The position numbers were made by a program, and so were the translations under genes. From Massilia antarctica (GTDB taxonomy: Bacteria > Pseudomonadota > Gammaproteobacteria > Burkholderiales > Burkholderiaceae_D): a stretch of 64,000 nucleotides of DNA. Location of the stretch: positions 3,658,001 through 3,722,000 of the forward strand of contig NZ_CP065053.1 of NCBI RefSeq assembly GCF_015689335.1. Reading direction: 5' to 3'. Below the pieces are notes generated by a model. It searched no databases. It was not told the origin of the DNA and saw only the letters and a list, made by a program, of their open reading frames with translations. The first letter of the stretch is position 1, and each line of letters begins with the position of its first letter. Below are positions 18,708 to 26,921 of this stretch, one piece after another.

Positions 18708-19610
18708 ATGAGAACCCTTTTTGCCCTCGTCCTGGCCGGCCTCGTGCCTGCCGCCTGGGCCCAGACTCCTGCCACCAATCCGATGCCGGACGGCAGCCGC
18801 GACATGTATGTCGGGCTGGGCGCCGTCTCGGCGCCACGCTATCAGGGCGCCCACGAGCGCCGCGTGACGGCCTTGCCGCTGCTGCAGGTCGAGTGGAGCA
18901 ATGGCGTGTTTGTCTCGGGCATGAGCGCGGGGATGCACTTGTCGAGCAATCCGGTGCTCGAATATGGCCCCCTGGTCGCGCTGCTGCCGCGCCGCAGCCA
19001 TTCCGGCAGCGACCGCGATTGGTTGGGGGCGCCCGTGGCCGCGGTCGCGGGTGAGTCGGTGCCGACCTTCGGCGTGATCGATAAGACCGGCCAGTCGGAC
19101 CGCCCAAGCTTGGTGCCGGCGGCGGAAAAACGCAGGGACAACCGTCTCAGCGGCACCGACCCGATTGGCGCGCGCCTGCAAGGTGGGGCGTTTTTCCATT
19201 ATTATCTGAGCCCATCCTTGCGTATAACCAATAACTTGCTGGGAGGCTCGGGAAGGGACCGCCACGGCGCCACCTGGACCGTGGGCCTGCAGCACGTGGC
19301 GCGTGCCCTCTCGCCGCACCATACGGTGTCGCTGTCGGCCGACCTGACCCTGGTGAACGGCAGCTACAACCGCAGCTATTTCGGCGTGACCGAGGCCGAG
19401 AGCCTGCGCAGCGGCAATGACGCCTATGCGCCGGGAGGCGGCCTCAAGGACGTGGCGCTGGCCGCGCGCTGGAACTGGGCGCTGTCGCCTTCCTGGATGC
19501 TCGGCAGCGGCGTGCGCGCCGCGCGCCTGCAGGGCGATGCGCGGCGCAGCCCGCTGGTCGAGCGCCCCAACAATGTCACCGTGTCCACCGGACTCGCTTA
19601 CCGATTCTGA
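18708..19610 (+). CDS. MipA/OmpV family outer membrane protein, copy 2
   Basis: A 300-residue paralogue of 16768-17664 with the same architecture: signal peptide (LFALVLAGLVPAAWA), NPMPDGSRDMYVGLG start and SPLVERPNNVTVSTGLAYRF end. The N-terminal DNA of the two copies is also alike (ATGCCGGACGGCAGCCGCGA in both), so the duplication is fairly recent or kept similar by conversion. The middle loops (residues about 90-140) have diverged most, as expected for surface-exposed parts. Two bases separate it from its partner gene. Confidence 0.85.
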   Translation: MRTLFALVLAGLVPAAWAQTPATNPMPDGSRDMYVGLGAVSAPRYQGAHERRVTALPLLQVEWSNGVFVSGMSAGMHLSSNPVLEYGPLVALLPRRSHSGSDRDWLGAPVAAVAGESVPTFGVIDKTGQSDRPSLVPAAEKRRDNRLSGTDPIGARLQGGAFFHYYLSPSLRITNNLLGGSGRDRHGATWTVGLQHVARALSPHHTVSLSADLTLVNGSYNRSYFGVTEAESLRSGNDAYAPGGGLKDVALAARWNWALSPSWMLGSGVRAARLQGDARRSPLVERPNNVTVSTGLAYRF

Positions 19611-19612
19611 TC

Positions 19613-20314
19613 ATGCCCTTTGTACGCCACGTTTGCGCCATGTTTGCCTTGCTGTTGACAGCAGGCGGCGCGACGGCCAATGAAGTTGGCGGTGAATGGC
19701 TCAGCTATCGCGACGCTTACCGCGCGATGGTGGTGTTCGAAAAATACGGCAGGCCCAAGAATTTCTTGCAGAACCATTTCCAGGTCATGTTGAAAGAGAG
19801 GGGCGTGCTGGCCGACGGTTTGCAGTTGAGCCTGCTCACCAAGGCCAGCAGTGTGAACTTGCCGCTCGATCCGACCGGGCGCACCGTCTTTCCGCTGCTC
19901 AAGGCCGCGTATGACGATAACGCCACGTTGATGCTCACCCGCAACGCCGCCCAGTATGTCTTCCGGGCGCGCGTATCGATCGTGTTGCGTTCCGACGGCG
20001 TGTACGAAACGAGCGACCTGCGCGCGGCCTGCGAGCAGGCGTTGACGTATCTGCGCCATGTGGATGCCTCGGCGCGCACGCGCCGGTGCAGCGGGGTGCG
20101 CCTGAGTTACCTGCGCAAGGGGCTGGACCCGGTGGTCAAGCTGCGCAACGGCAGCGGCGACGTGGCGCTGCTGTCGGTGGCCGAGGGCGCCACTTTCGGG
20201 GATGACAACAACGAGGGCTTCCGGGTCGTCAATTACCGTTTCGGCGACCATGCCGACAAGGGCCAGCTGGTGACCCAGAGCGCGCCGCTGGCGATCGCGC
20301 CGCTGCTGGAATAG
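19613..20314 (+). CDS. Exported protein of unknown function paired with MipA, copy 2
   Basis: A 233-residue paralogue of 17664-18380. Shared blocks include GEWLSYRDAYRAMVVFEKYG, LDPTGRTVFPL, FRARVSIV, LRAACEQALTYLRH, GFRVVNYRFGDHA and PLAIAPLLE. A signal peptide ends TAGGATA. The pattern of conserved blocks suggests a folded soluble periplasmic domain with one disulfide. No enzymatic motif is visible. The gene is likely co-translated with the preceding MipA copy. Confidence 0.75.
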   Translation: MPFVRHVCAMFALLLTAGGATANEVGGEWLSYRDAYRAMVVFEKYGRPKNFLQNHFQVMLKERGVLADGLQLSLLTKASSVNLPLDPTGRTVFPLLKAAYDDNATLMLTRNAAQYVFRARVSIVLRSDGVYETSDLRAACEQALTYLRHVDASARTRRCSGVRLSYLRKGLDPVVKLRNGSGDVALLSVAEGATFGDDNNEGFRVVNYRFGDHADKGQLVTQSAPLAIAPLLE

Positions 20315-20363
20315 CTCAGGCCAGCCAGACAGGTTCCGCATCCGCCGACAGGATCCCCGCGAC

Positions 20364-21095
20364 TCAGAGACTGACGCCGTATTTGCCGTAGATTCTGGTG
20401 ATGGCCCCCGAGCGTTTCATGATGAGGATGGCTTCGTCCAGTTTCGGCAACAAGGCTTTCTTGCCGGGCTGGACTCGTATCGAGACATCGTACGAACCCA
20501 GGACGTCACCGATGACGAACTCACTGTAATTGGGCGTTTGGAGCATGCTGTATTGCGCGACCGCCTTGTTGATCAGGATCTGGTCCATCCGCCCGGCGGC
20601 GAGCATGGCCATGAGCTGCTTCTCGCTCACGGCGTCGGAGCGATGCACGACACCGCTGTCGAACAGTTCGCGCAATTCCGGATAGCTATAACCCCTGACC
20701 AATCCCAGTGTCCTGCCACTCAAATCCCTTGGCGTGCTCACTTTAAAATGTTTTCCCGGGGCAAACACAAGGACGTCGACCACCTTGCCAAACGGCACTG
20801 AAAACACGCCGGGGACTCTTTCCTGCTTTACCCAGCCGGGGAACACGCCAGGTTCGAGGTCGATCTGCCCCAGGTCGAAGCGTTTGGCAAGACGCGCGTA
20901 GGGAAGGTACTCGATCTGGAAACGATGGCCGGTAATCTGGCCCAGTTCGTCGAGGAGTTCCTGGTAAATGCCCGTGCGCCCGCTTTCGATCATCATGGGT
21001 GGGTAATTGTAGAAGCCGACCTTGAACGTCTCGCAGCGCGCGTCCGTCAACCAGGCGGCGCACACCAGGCATGCCGCGTAAACTAGGATTTTCAT
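20364..21095 (-). CDS. Family 3 extracellular solute-binding protein
   Basis: A 243-residue protein with a signal peptide (MKILVYAACLVCAAWLTDA). The SBP_bac_3 fold is indicated by FKVGFYNYPPMMI at the start, GIYQELLDELGQITGHRF, and GRTLGLVRGYSYPE in the hinge region. No ABC permease or ATPase is adjacent. Such orphan proteins in betaproteobacteria may be signalling or scavenging proteins rather than true importers. Ligand unknown. It lies between the MipA cluster and the OmpR-type regulator, convergent with the former. Confidence 0.85.
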   Translation of the reverse strand: MKILVYAACLVCAAWLTDARCETFKVGFYNYPPMMIESGRTGIYQELLDELGQITGHRFQIEYLPYARLAKRFDLGQIDLEPGVFPGWVKQERVPGVFSVPFGKVVDVLVFAPGKHFKVSTPRDLSGRTLGLVRGYSYPELRELFDSGVVHRSDAVSEKQLMAMLAAGRMDQILINKAVAQYSMLQTPNYSEFVIGDVLGSYDVSIRVQPGKKALLPKLDEAILIMKRSGAITRIYGKYGVSL

Positions 21096-21343
21096 GTCTG
21101 CCCCAAGTCATGCGGAGTGGGATCGAACGCCGCTCGAAGGCGTTGCGAGCGCGCCAGCATTCCGTATCGGCTATTGTGCCCGTGCCGTTCAAAGTCAGGC
21201 GCCGTGTTGGCGCCGTTGTCGCTGATCCGAATCCATCGGCGGCGCTGGTGGAGCGCCCGGCCATTCCGGTCGAGTTAGTGCCACAGCGGTCCTGCTACCA
21301 CCAGCCGGAAACACGGGGCGCCGTGGCGGCCCCCCGTTGCGCG

Positions 21344-22030
21344 TCAGGCCCAGGCCGAGGGCGAAAACAGATAGCCTTCGCCCCACACGGTCTTGATTTT
21401 TTCGGAATCGACGTCGTCGAACTTGCGCCGCAGCTTGGAAATGCAGTTATCGATGCTGCGGTCGAGCCCATCGAACTCGATGCCGCGCATTTTTTTCAAC
21501 AGCGCATCGCGCGACAGTACCCGGCCGGCCGACTCGGCCAGCACCAGCAGCAGCTTGTATTCGGTATTGCTGAGAAGGCATTGCTCGCCGCGCCAGGTGA
21601 CGATACGGTCGCTGGCGATGATCGACAGGGCGCCGAATTCGAGCGCCGCCGGGTCGCCGCCTGGCTTGCCCTGGGCGCGCCGCAGCAGGGCGCGCAGGCG
21701 CGCCAGCAGCACCCGCGGCTGCACCGGTTTGTTAACGAAATCGTCCGCGCCCTGTTCCAGCACCGACACTTCATCGTAGGAATCTTCGCGCGCGGTCAGG
21801 ATCAGGATGGGCGTTTCGCTCAGTTCGCGGATCTGGCGGCATACCACCATCCCGTCCAGGCCGGGCAGCATCAGGTCGAGAATGACCACGTCCGGGGTGA
21901 GCGCCTTGAAGCGGTCCAGCGCGGCGTCGCCGCGCGTGACCAGGTCGACCGTGAACTCGTACCCGCTCAGGTACTCCGTGACCAGTTGCGCCAGACGCGC
22001 ATCGTCCTCCACCAGCATTACACGAAACAT
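21344..22030 (-). CDS. OmpR-family response regulator (RstA-like)
   Basis: A 228-residue regulator. The receiver domain has acidic residues E8/D9/D10 and phospho-acceptor D52 in LDLMLPGLDG. T of ILTAR and K of FVNKPVQP complete the switch set. The C-terminal winged helix has the LLVLAESAGRVLSRDALL and TVWGEGYLFSP elements. AGGAGA precedes the ATG. No kinase gene is next to it. The shared 15-bp promoter block points to the kinase at 13869-15167 as its partner, 6 kb away on the same strand. Confidence 0.92.
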   Translation of the reverse strand: MFRVMLVEDDARLAQLVTEYLSGYEFTVDLVTRGDAALDRFKALTPDVVILDLMLPGLDGMVVCRQIRELSETPILILTAREDSYDEVSVLEQGADDFVNKPVQPRVLLARLRALLRRAQGKPGGDPAALEFGALSIIASDRIVTWRGEQCLLSNTEYKLLLVLAESAGRVLSRDALLKKMRGIEFDGLDRSIDNCISKLRRKFDDVDSEKIKTVWGEGYLFSPSAWA

Positions 22031-22049
22031 GAATTTTCTCCTAGCCGCC

Positions 22050-22090
22050 CATTGTATAAGAGCGACTACAAAAAAAGTCAGTTGCAGAAC
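22050..22090 (-). promoter_or_regulatory. Response regulator promoter
   Basis: On the minus strand CTGACT, a 17-bp spacer and TATACA form a reasonable sigma70 promoter. The 15-mer around the -10 (22064-22050) is identical to the one upstream of the sensor kinase gene. This is evidence for joint origin or regulation. Confidence 0.5.
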
Positions 22091-22132
22091 AGCGCGGACA
22101 ATTTGCTACACTTTCATGACACTCTGCCTACC

Positions 22133-22738
22133 TTACTGCTGGGGAATACAGACTTCCAGCACTTTTTCGATGCGCTCGTTGAGTATGGTACGAGCGGCGG
22201 GCGCTTCGAGGATCCGGTTGGTCACCAGTTTTTCGCCGGCCGAGCTGGTACGGAATTGCTCGAAATCGACCATCTCGTCCTCGGTGAAGCGCGGCAGCGC
22301 TTCCGGCAGCGGCTCACCGGCCGCCGCATACACGCCCAGGTAACCGTGCTTGGCGAACTTCTTGCCGACCGACTTCGTCAGGAAGGATTGGATACGGATC
22401 AATTCCTTGCTGTCGAGATTGGCGAGGAGCAACTGCTTGTAGACCTCATCGAAACTGGCGGGGTCGAGCCCCTGCACGCATTTCAACTGGTCGGCGGTCA
22501 CCTTGCCCTGTTTGGCGCCCGCCTTCATCGACAGTTGCACGCCGAGCAGGGCGGGCTTGGAGAAGACGGCGGCGGTGGCCGCGGTGACGGTTTGCGCCTG
22601 CGCCGCACCGCCCAGCAGCAATGCCGCCGGCAACAGCAAGGTGGCGATGTGACGTCCAGACAGTGCAGAAATACCCGGGCTTGAACGAGGCGTCCGTAAC
22701 AAGCAGGCTTTGTATGGGGAATTCATGTCACCGTCCAT
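22133..22738 (-). CDS. Exported protein of unknown function
   Basis: About 201 residues. A hydrophobic export segment (HIATLLLPAALLLGGAAQAQ) lies near residues 30-49 after a long basic N-region. The mature part is alpha-helical and resembles DUF2059-type periplasmic proteins (FTEDEMVDFEQFRTSSAGEKL), with two Cys (LKCVQGL, LEVCIPQQ). Function unknown. Start uncertain: TTG 22747, ATG 22738 and ATG 22726 are all in frame, and the TTG has AGGAAA upstream. It lies upstream of the response regulator in the same direction, about 100 bp away. Confidence 0.65.
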   Translation of the reverse strand: MDGDMNSPYKACLLRTPRSSPGISALSGRHIATLLLPAALLLGGAAQAQTVTAATAAVFSKPALLGVQLSMKAGAKQGKVTADQLKCVQGLDPASFDEVYKQLLLANLDSKELIRIQSFLTKSVGKKFAKHGYLGVYAAAGEPLPEALPRFTEDEMVDFEQFRTSSAGEKLVTNRILEAPAARTILNERIEKVLEVCIPQQ

Positions 22739-22974
22739 TCTTTTCAAGTCACTTTCCTATCAACAGCGCGGGTACGCCAGGTCATCCGGAAGGGTTAAAT
22801 CAGCCGTGTTGCCGAACATTATGACTGATCTGTGGACATTTGTGTGCATGAAAAGCAACACTGGTAAACATGGTGAAAATTCGGCGTTTTCACGAAAAAT
22901 GCTTAATTTAACGTGGTGAAAAGTGGTTTTCAACGAACGAACTCATCGTATTGTATCCCAATTGCAATCACCCG

Positions 22975-23517
22975 TTAAGATTCAATACGCATAGTTTTTA
23001 ATCGAAGTGTTGCTTCTTGGTGAACTTCGCCGTGATCCATCACCAAGGTGGTGAATCCGGGGTCCATTTTGGTGCATTCCAGCATACCCGAGCGCTCGAT
23101 CCGCACCAAAACGCGGCAAGCGCAGCGCATCAATTGCTCGATATACAGGTTGGCCGGTTCCTCCTCCATCGCCTCATCCGTCAGATAGGCCTCGATGGCT
23201 TCCCTGAACGGCTCCCAGCCCGGGTCCCAATGTGCCTGATCCAGGTTGAAACCGTGGTATTTCCAGTCGCCCATATTGCTTGTCAGTTGCGACGGGCGGG
23301 CGGCGCCGCCATGGAAGCGGTCGGCATCTTCCCTGGCGCTGTCGGCCAACGCCGCTTTGCTGTCAAAGGACAGCAGGAAGATGCCCATTTCGGCGTCGCA
23401 GTCGATCCCGAAGCCATGGAAGCGCTCGTCCTGGTGTTGGTCGGCGAACAGCCGCAGCGATTCCATGGACAGGGTGAACAACTGTTCTTCGATGGGGAGC
23501 AAGTCGGGAGCCTGCAT
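22975..23517 (-). CDS. DUF4303-like cytosolic protein
   Basis: 180 residues, no signal peptide and acidic. The N-terminal part (LRLFADQHQDERFHGFGIDCDAEMG) resembles DUF4303 proteins, whose role is unknown but which occur near immunity-type genes in some bacteria. AAGGA six bases before ATG 23517 fixes the start. There is no operon partner. AT-rich DNA (22748-22974) separates it from the next gene downstream. Confidence 0.6.
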   Translation of the reverse strand: MQAPDLLPIEEQLFTLSMESLRLFADQHQDERFHGFGIDCDAEMGIFLLSFDSKAALADSAREDADRFHGGAARPSQLTSNMGDWKYHGFNLDQAHWDPGWEPFREAIEAYLTDEAMEEEPANLYIEQLMRCACRVLVRIERSGMLECTKMDPGFTTLVMDHGEVHQEATLRLKTMRIES

Positions 23518-23730
23518 GGCATATCCTTGTGTGGCCGCCGCGCCGGCCGTGCAGGGTTTGCCCGGTTTCAGGGAGCGCGCACAAATTTTACCGCCAGCGC
23601 CGCGGCGCCTGCAAAAAACCGCACGGCTACATCGATGCATCCATGCGGGTGCGAAGACAGCGGCACCTTGCGGGCGCCAATCCAGGCGCGCTGGCGATGA
23701 GTAATTTCATCAAGATTTGACGCGGCAATA

Positions 23731-23769
23731 AAAAAAGAAGCCTGTGCTGAACGCAGAGGCTTCTTTTTT
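23731..23769. terminator. Bidirectional terminator after sodB
   Basis: AAAAAAGAAGCCT and AGGCTTCTTTTTT are perfect 13-base inverted arms around a 13-nt loop. The A/T tails give a terminator in both directions. It ends the sodB transcript on the minus strand. Confidence 0.9.
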
Positions 23770-23812
23770 GGGGCACCGGCAAGCGCGCTGGAGTGCCGCG
23801 CCTGCCGTGCAA

Positions 23813-24391
23813 TCAGGCCGCGTTTTGCGCGACGAAGTCCCAGTTGACCAGGCCCCAGAAGGTTTCGACATACTTGGCGCGGGCGTTGCGGTAGTCGATG
23901 TAGTAAGCATGCTCCCACACGTCGCAGGTCAGCAGTGGCTTGTCGCCGGTGGTCAGCGGGCAGCCGGCGTTCGAGGTGTTGACGATGTCAACGCCGCCGT
24001 CGGCTTTTTGCACCAGCCAGGTCCAGCCGGAACCGAAGTTGCCGAGGCACGACTTGGTGAATTCTTCCTTGAATTTGTCGAAGGAACCCCACTTGGCGTT
24101 GATCGCGTCGGCCACCTTGCCGCTTGGCGCACCGCCACCGTTCGGCTTCATGCCGTTCCAGTAGAAGGTGTGGTTCCATACCTGGGCTGCGTTGTTGAAG
24201 ACGCCGCCGGAGGATTTCTTGATGATCTCTTCGAGCGACAGGTTCTCGAACTCGGTGCCCTTGATCAGGTTGTTCAGGTTGGTCACATAGGTCTGGTGAT
24301 GCTTGCCGTAGTGGTATTCCAGCGTTTCTTTCGAAATGTGGGGAGCCAGGGCGTCCATTTCATACGGCAGAGGCGGCAGTGTGTGTTCCAT
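23813..24391 (-). CDS. sodB: Iron superoxide dismutase
   Basis: 192 residues, full length for SodB. Metal ligands are H27, H74, D157 and H161 (motif DVWEHAYY). [11 protein letters not shown], with Gln70 preceding the ligand His, is the Fe-type signature. It removes superoxide in the cytoplasm. AAAGGA precedes the ATG and a strong terminator follows. It lies downstream of xseA in the same orientation, about 125 bp away. Confidence 0.97.
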   Translation of the reverse strand: MEHTLPPLPYEMDALAPHISKETLEYHYGKHHQTYVTNLNNLIKGTEFENLSLEEIIKKSSGGVFNNAAQVWNHTFYWNGMKPNGGGAPSGKVADAINAKWGSFDKFKEEFTKSCLGNFGSGWTWLVQKADGGVDIVNTSNAGCPLTTGDKPLLTCDVWEHAYYIDYRNARAKYVETFWGLVNWDFVAQNAA

Positions 24392-24517
24392 GTTGTGTCC
24401 TTTTTGTTTGGAAAAGCGTCAATGATTCTGAAACGGTGCTTATTGTAATTCGGATAGGCGTTCGTTGCTTATTTGCTTCGTGCCGGAAAGCGCGCTTGCC
24501 TTGGTGCCAGTCGGCGC

Positions 24518-25915
24518 TCACTCCAGCTGGGTCTGGACGCTCGCTACGCCCACCTCGGCGCTGCCCTCGGCCAGGCGCACGGTGAGCACCTCGTTCGGCT
24601 TGATCTGCAAGGGCGAGCGCACCACCTTGCCCTTGGTATCTTGCACGATGGCGTAGCCGCGTTCGAGCGTGCGCTGGGGATTGAGCAGGTCGAGTTGAGA
24701 CGCCAGCGCGCCCAGCGCATTGCGCTTCTGGCCAAGTTGATTGGCCAGGCTGCCGGCGGTGCGGCGCTGCTGCGACGCGATCTCGGCGCGCAGCGCGCGC
24801 AGGTCCGGCCGCTGGCTGGCCCAGCGCGCGCGCAATTGCGCCAGAGCATAGGCCTGGCGTTGCACCGGCGCCCGCAGCGCGTGTGTCAGCGCGGTCGACA
24901 GCGCCACCAGTTCCAGGCGCTGGTGGCCGATGCGTGCCGAGGGGCTCAGCAGCCGGCGCTGCCAGTTGTCCAGGCTCTGGTGCGCGTCGTTCAGGGTGTG
25001 GCGCATCGCGCGCCGCAGGTCGCCGGCGTCGGCCGACAGCGAGGCGATCCAGTCCGCGCGCGGGGTGGCGGCCAGTTCGGCGGCGGCGGTCGGGGTCGCC
25101 GCGCGCAGGTCGGCGGCAAAGTCGGCGATGGTGAAATCGGTCTCGTGGCCGACCCCGGAAATGACCGGCATGGCGCAGTTGGCAATCGCATGGGCCACCA
25201 CTTCTTCGTTAAAGCTCCACAAGTCTTCGATCGAACCGCCGCCGCGGCACACCAGCAGCAGGTCCACTTCCGCCCGGCGCGACGCCGTTTGAATAGCGCC
25301 GGCAATCCGGTCGGCCGCGCCCTGGCCCTGCACTGGGGCAGGGTAGAGCACGATGCGCACGTGCGGCGCGCGCCGCTTGAGCGCGCTGAGGACGTCGCGC
25401 AGCGCCGCCGCCTGCGGGCTGGTGACGATGCCGATGCTGCGCGTGAACAGGGGCAGGGGACGCTTGCGCTCCCGGTCGAACAAGCCCTGCGCGCCCAGTT
25501 TCTCCTTCAGGCGCAGGAAGGCTTCGTACAGGGCCCCCACGCCGGCGCGGCGGATCGCCTCGACGTTGATCTGGTAATCGCCGCGCGCGCCGTACAGGGT
25601 CACCAGGGCGCGCACCTCGACCTTGTCGCCTTCGCGCGGAATGAAGCCGGCGTACTGGGCGCGGCCGCGGAACATCACGGCACGCACCTGGGCGGCGTCG
25701 TCCTTGAGTGTGAAATACCAGTGGCCTGAACTGGCGCGCGTGAAGTTCGATATTTCACCGCTGATCCAGGTCAGCGGAAAGGAGCGTTCCAGCAGGCGCG
25801 CCACCTGGGCATTGAGCGCGCTAACGGTCAGCACCGGCGGCGCGCCAGGCGACGCGCCAGGCGACGCGCCAGACGGCGGAGCGAACAGGGGATCTTGGTC
25901 GAAATCGGTGTGCAT
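24518..25915 (-). CDS. xseA: Exodeoxyribonuclease VII large subunit
   Basis: 465 residues with an N-terminal OB fold ([25 protein letters not shown]). The catalytic core includes [29 protein letters not shown] and [19 protein letters not shown], and a C-terminal coiled coil is present. With XseB it degrades single-stranded DNA in repair. The N-terminus carries [12 protein letters not shown] from a 12-bp repeat (about 25850-25875), an unusual low-complexity insertion before the OB fold. The six-module DnaA/IHF array begins 155 bp upstream of its start, so the array could influence its promoter. Confidence 0.95.
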   Translation of the reverse strand: MHTDFDQDPLFAPPSGASPGASPGAPPVLTVSALNAQVARLLERSFPLTWISGEISNFTRASSGHWYFTLKDDAAQVRAVMFRGRAQYAGFIPREGDKVEVRALVTLYGARGDYQINVEAIRRAGVGALYEAFLRLKEKLGAQGLFDRERKRPLPLFTRSIGIVTSPQAAALRDVLSALKRRAPHVRIVLYPAPVQGQGAADRIAGAIQTASRRAEVDLLLVCRGGGSIEDLWSFNEEVVAHAIANCAMPVISGVGHETDFTIADFAADLRAATPTAAAELAATPRADWIASLSADAGDLRRAMRHTLNDAHQSLDNWQRRLLSPSARIGHQRLELVALSTALTHALRAPVQRQAYALAQLRARWASQRPDLRALRAEIASQQRRTAGSLANQLGQKRNALGALASQLDLLNPQRTLERGYAIVQDTKGKVVRSPLQIKPNEVLTVRLAEGSAEVGVASVQTQLE

Positions 25916-26069
25916 GGGAAGAGTTCCGGAATAACTGTCCACAAAATTTTAAAGCGGTCATGCTTATGTCACATATCGCGCAGAACAACAAGACTTTTTT
26001 CTAAGTCGATGATTTTAAACGAAAAAGCTAAGGTGCTGGTTTTCCTCGCAATGGCGGAAATCCCTTCTG

Positions 26070-26134
26070 AATCAAGCACTTTGGCGGTCCGGGCGGGAGT
26101 TGCTCACAAAGTTATCCACAGAAATTGTGTAGAA
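26070..26134 (+). promoter_or_regulatory. IHF/DnaA module 1
   Basis: AATCAAGCACTTT (one mismatch to the IHF consensus) at 26070; TTGCTCACA at 26100; perfect DnaA box TTATCCACA at 26112-26120; inverted TGTGTAGAA at 26126-26134. Confidence 0.8.
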
Positions 26135-26198
26135 GTTTTGCTGTACGTACACGCGGGCAACTGCCTGCTGCTTGCGCACCGGCTTGCTATCTCTTTGT

Positions 26199-26263
26199 AA
26201 TCAAGCGCTTACGCGCTTCCGGAGTGGCTTGCACACAATCTTGTCCACAGAAGCTGTGCAGAA
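26199..26263 (+). promoter_or_regulatory. IHF/DnaA module 2
   Basis: AATCAAGCGCTTA (full IHF consensus match) at 26199; TTGCACACA at 26229; TTGTCCACA at 26241-26249; inverted TGTGCAGAA at 26255-26263. A further TTATCCACT sits at 26273, offset +74. Confidence 0.85.
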
Positions 26264-26338
26264 CTGCCCGGCTTATCCACTGTCCGGTCCCGGCGCGGTC
26301 CCTGCCATTCATTTGAGCATGGGGATATTATCGTTTAA

Positions 26339-26403
26339 AATCAATGGGTTGATACAGTGTTGACGGGCTTGCTCACAATCTTGTCCACAAAAGGTGTGCA
26401 GAA
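26339..26403 (+). promoter_or_regulatory. IHF/DnaA module 3
   Basis: AATCAATGGGTTG (full IHF consensus match) at 26339; TTGCTCACA at 26369; TTGTCCACA at 26381-26389; inverted TGTGCAGAA at 26395-26403. TTGTCCACC at 26413 is again at offset +74. Confidence 0.85.
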
Positions 26404-26528
26404 CGCGCCGACTTGTCCACCGCAGTCCAATACCGGGAAAATGGGCGCCCGTGATGGCGTTTCGGGCGCCCAAATAGCCGCTTATCCCTGTTTGCCGCAT
26501 ATTTGTGCACGACCGTATTATTCAATGA

Positions 26529-26593
26529 AATCAAGGGATTGGGGAGACTTCGGCGGCCTTGCTCACAATCTTATCCACAAAAGGTGTGCAGAA
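26529..26593 (+). promoter_or_regulatory. IHF/DnaA module 4
   Basis: AATCAAGGGATTG (full IHF consensus match) at 26529; TTGCTCACA at 26559; perfect TTATCCACA at 26571-26579; inverted TGTGCAGAA at 26585-26593. Confidence 0.87.
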
Positions 26594-26645
26594 GATGTGC
26601 GCGCCAGCCTGCCTTATTTTTGCGCTTGAACCTTTTTTCCTTTTT

Positions 26646-26710
26646 AATCAGGGACTTGACCCTCCACCCCCGGTATTGCTAACAATCTTATCCACAGTTT
26701 TTGTTCAGAA
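26646..26710 (+). promoter_or_regulatory. IHF/DnaA module 5
   Basis: AATCAGGGACTTG (one mismatch to the IHF consensus) at 26646; TTGCTAACA at 26676; perfect TTATCCACA at 26688-26696; weaker inverted TGTTCAGAA at 26702-26710. Confidence 0.82.
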
Positions 26711-26773
26711 CACTGGCTGAATTTTTAATTTTCCACATGCCTTATTTTTGCGCACGGCAAATTTTCCCTTTGA

Positions 26774-26838
26774 AATCAAGCACATCGTCCCGCTTGGGGG
26801 CGCTTGCGCACAATCTTATCCACAGAAGGTGTGCAGAA
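26774..26838 (+). promoter_or_regulatory. IHF/DnaA module 6
   Basis: AATCAAGCACATC (core WATCAA intact, TTR lost) at 26774; TTGCGCACA at 26804; perfect TTATCCACA at 26816-26824; inverted TGTGCAGAA at 26830-26838. It lies about 85 bp before the exbB start. Confidence 0.82.
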
Positions 26839-26921
26839 GTGGACTTGCCGAGTGACTGGCAACACGTTACATTGCCGGGGTTCGTTCTTATCAAGAATTA
26901 CCTTTCACTCAGGAGTTTGTT

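Larger units (their letters stand above)
26070..26838 (+). repeat. Array of six 65-bp IHF/DnaA-box modules
   Basis: A non-coding, locally AT-richer region between xseA and exbB. Six modules begin at 26070, 26199, 26339, 26529, 26646 and 26774. In each: offset 0, an IHF-consensus-like site (WATCAANNNNTTR); +30, TTGCNCACA-type weak box; +42, TTATCCACA or TTGTCCACA; +56, inverted TGTGCAGAA-type weak box. The offsets are identical in all six, while the intervals between modules range from 117 to 190 bp. DnaA binds TTATNCACA and IHF bends DNA at its consensus. Their fixed phase, 42 bp or about four helical turns, implies one assembled complex per module. A role as a datA/DARS-like site is inferred. 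An extra CTGTCCACA lies at 25935-25943. Confidence 0.9.

Noticed and set aside
23520..23720. Plus-strand gene between the DUF4303-like gene and sodB
   Set aside because: Short frames there have no ribosome-binding site or coding character and overlap the bidirectional terminator.
26070..26838. Chromosomal origin (oriC) at the DnaA-box array
   Set aside because: No dnaA, dnaN, gidA, parAB or rpmH nearby, no clear AT-rich unwinding element, and the flanking genes are the conserved xseA and exbB-adk blocks. A secondary control locus fits better.
26061..26838. CRISPR array
   Set aside because: Repeat units are degenerate, the intervals vary from 117 to 190 bp, there are no unique spacers of constant length and no cas genes.
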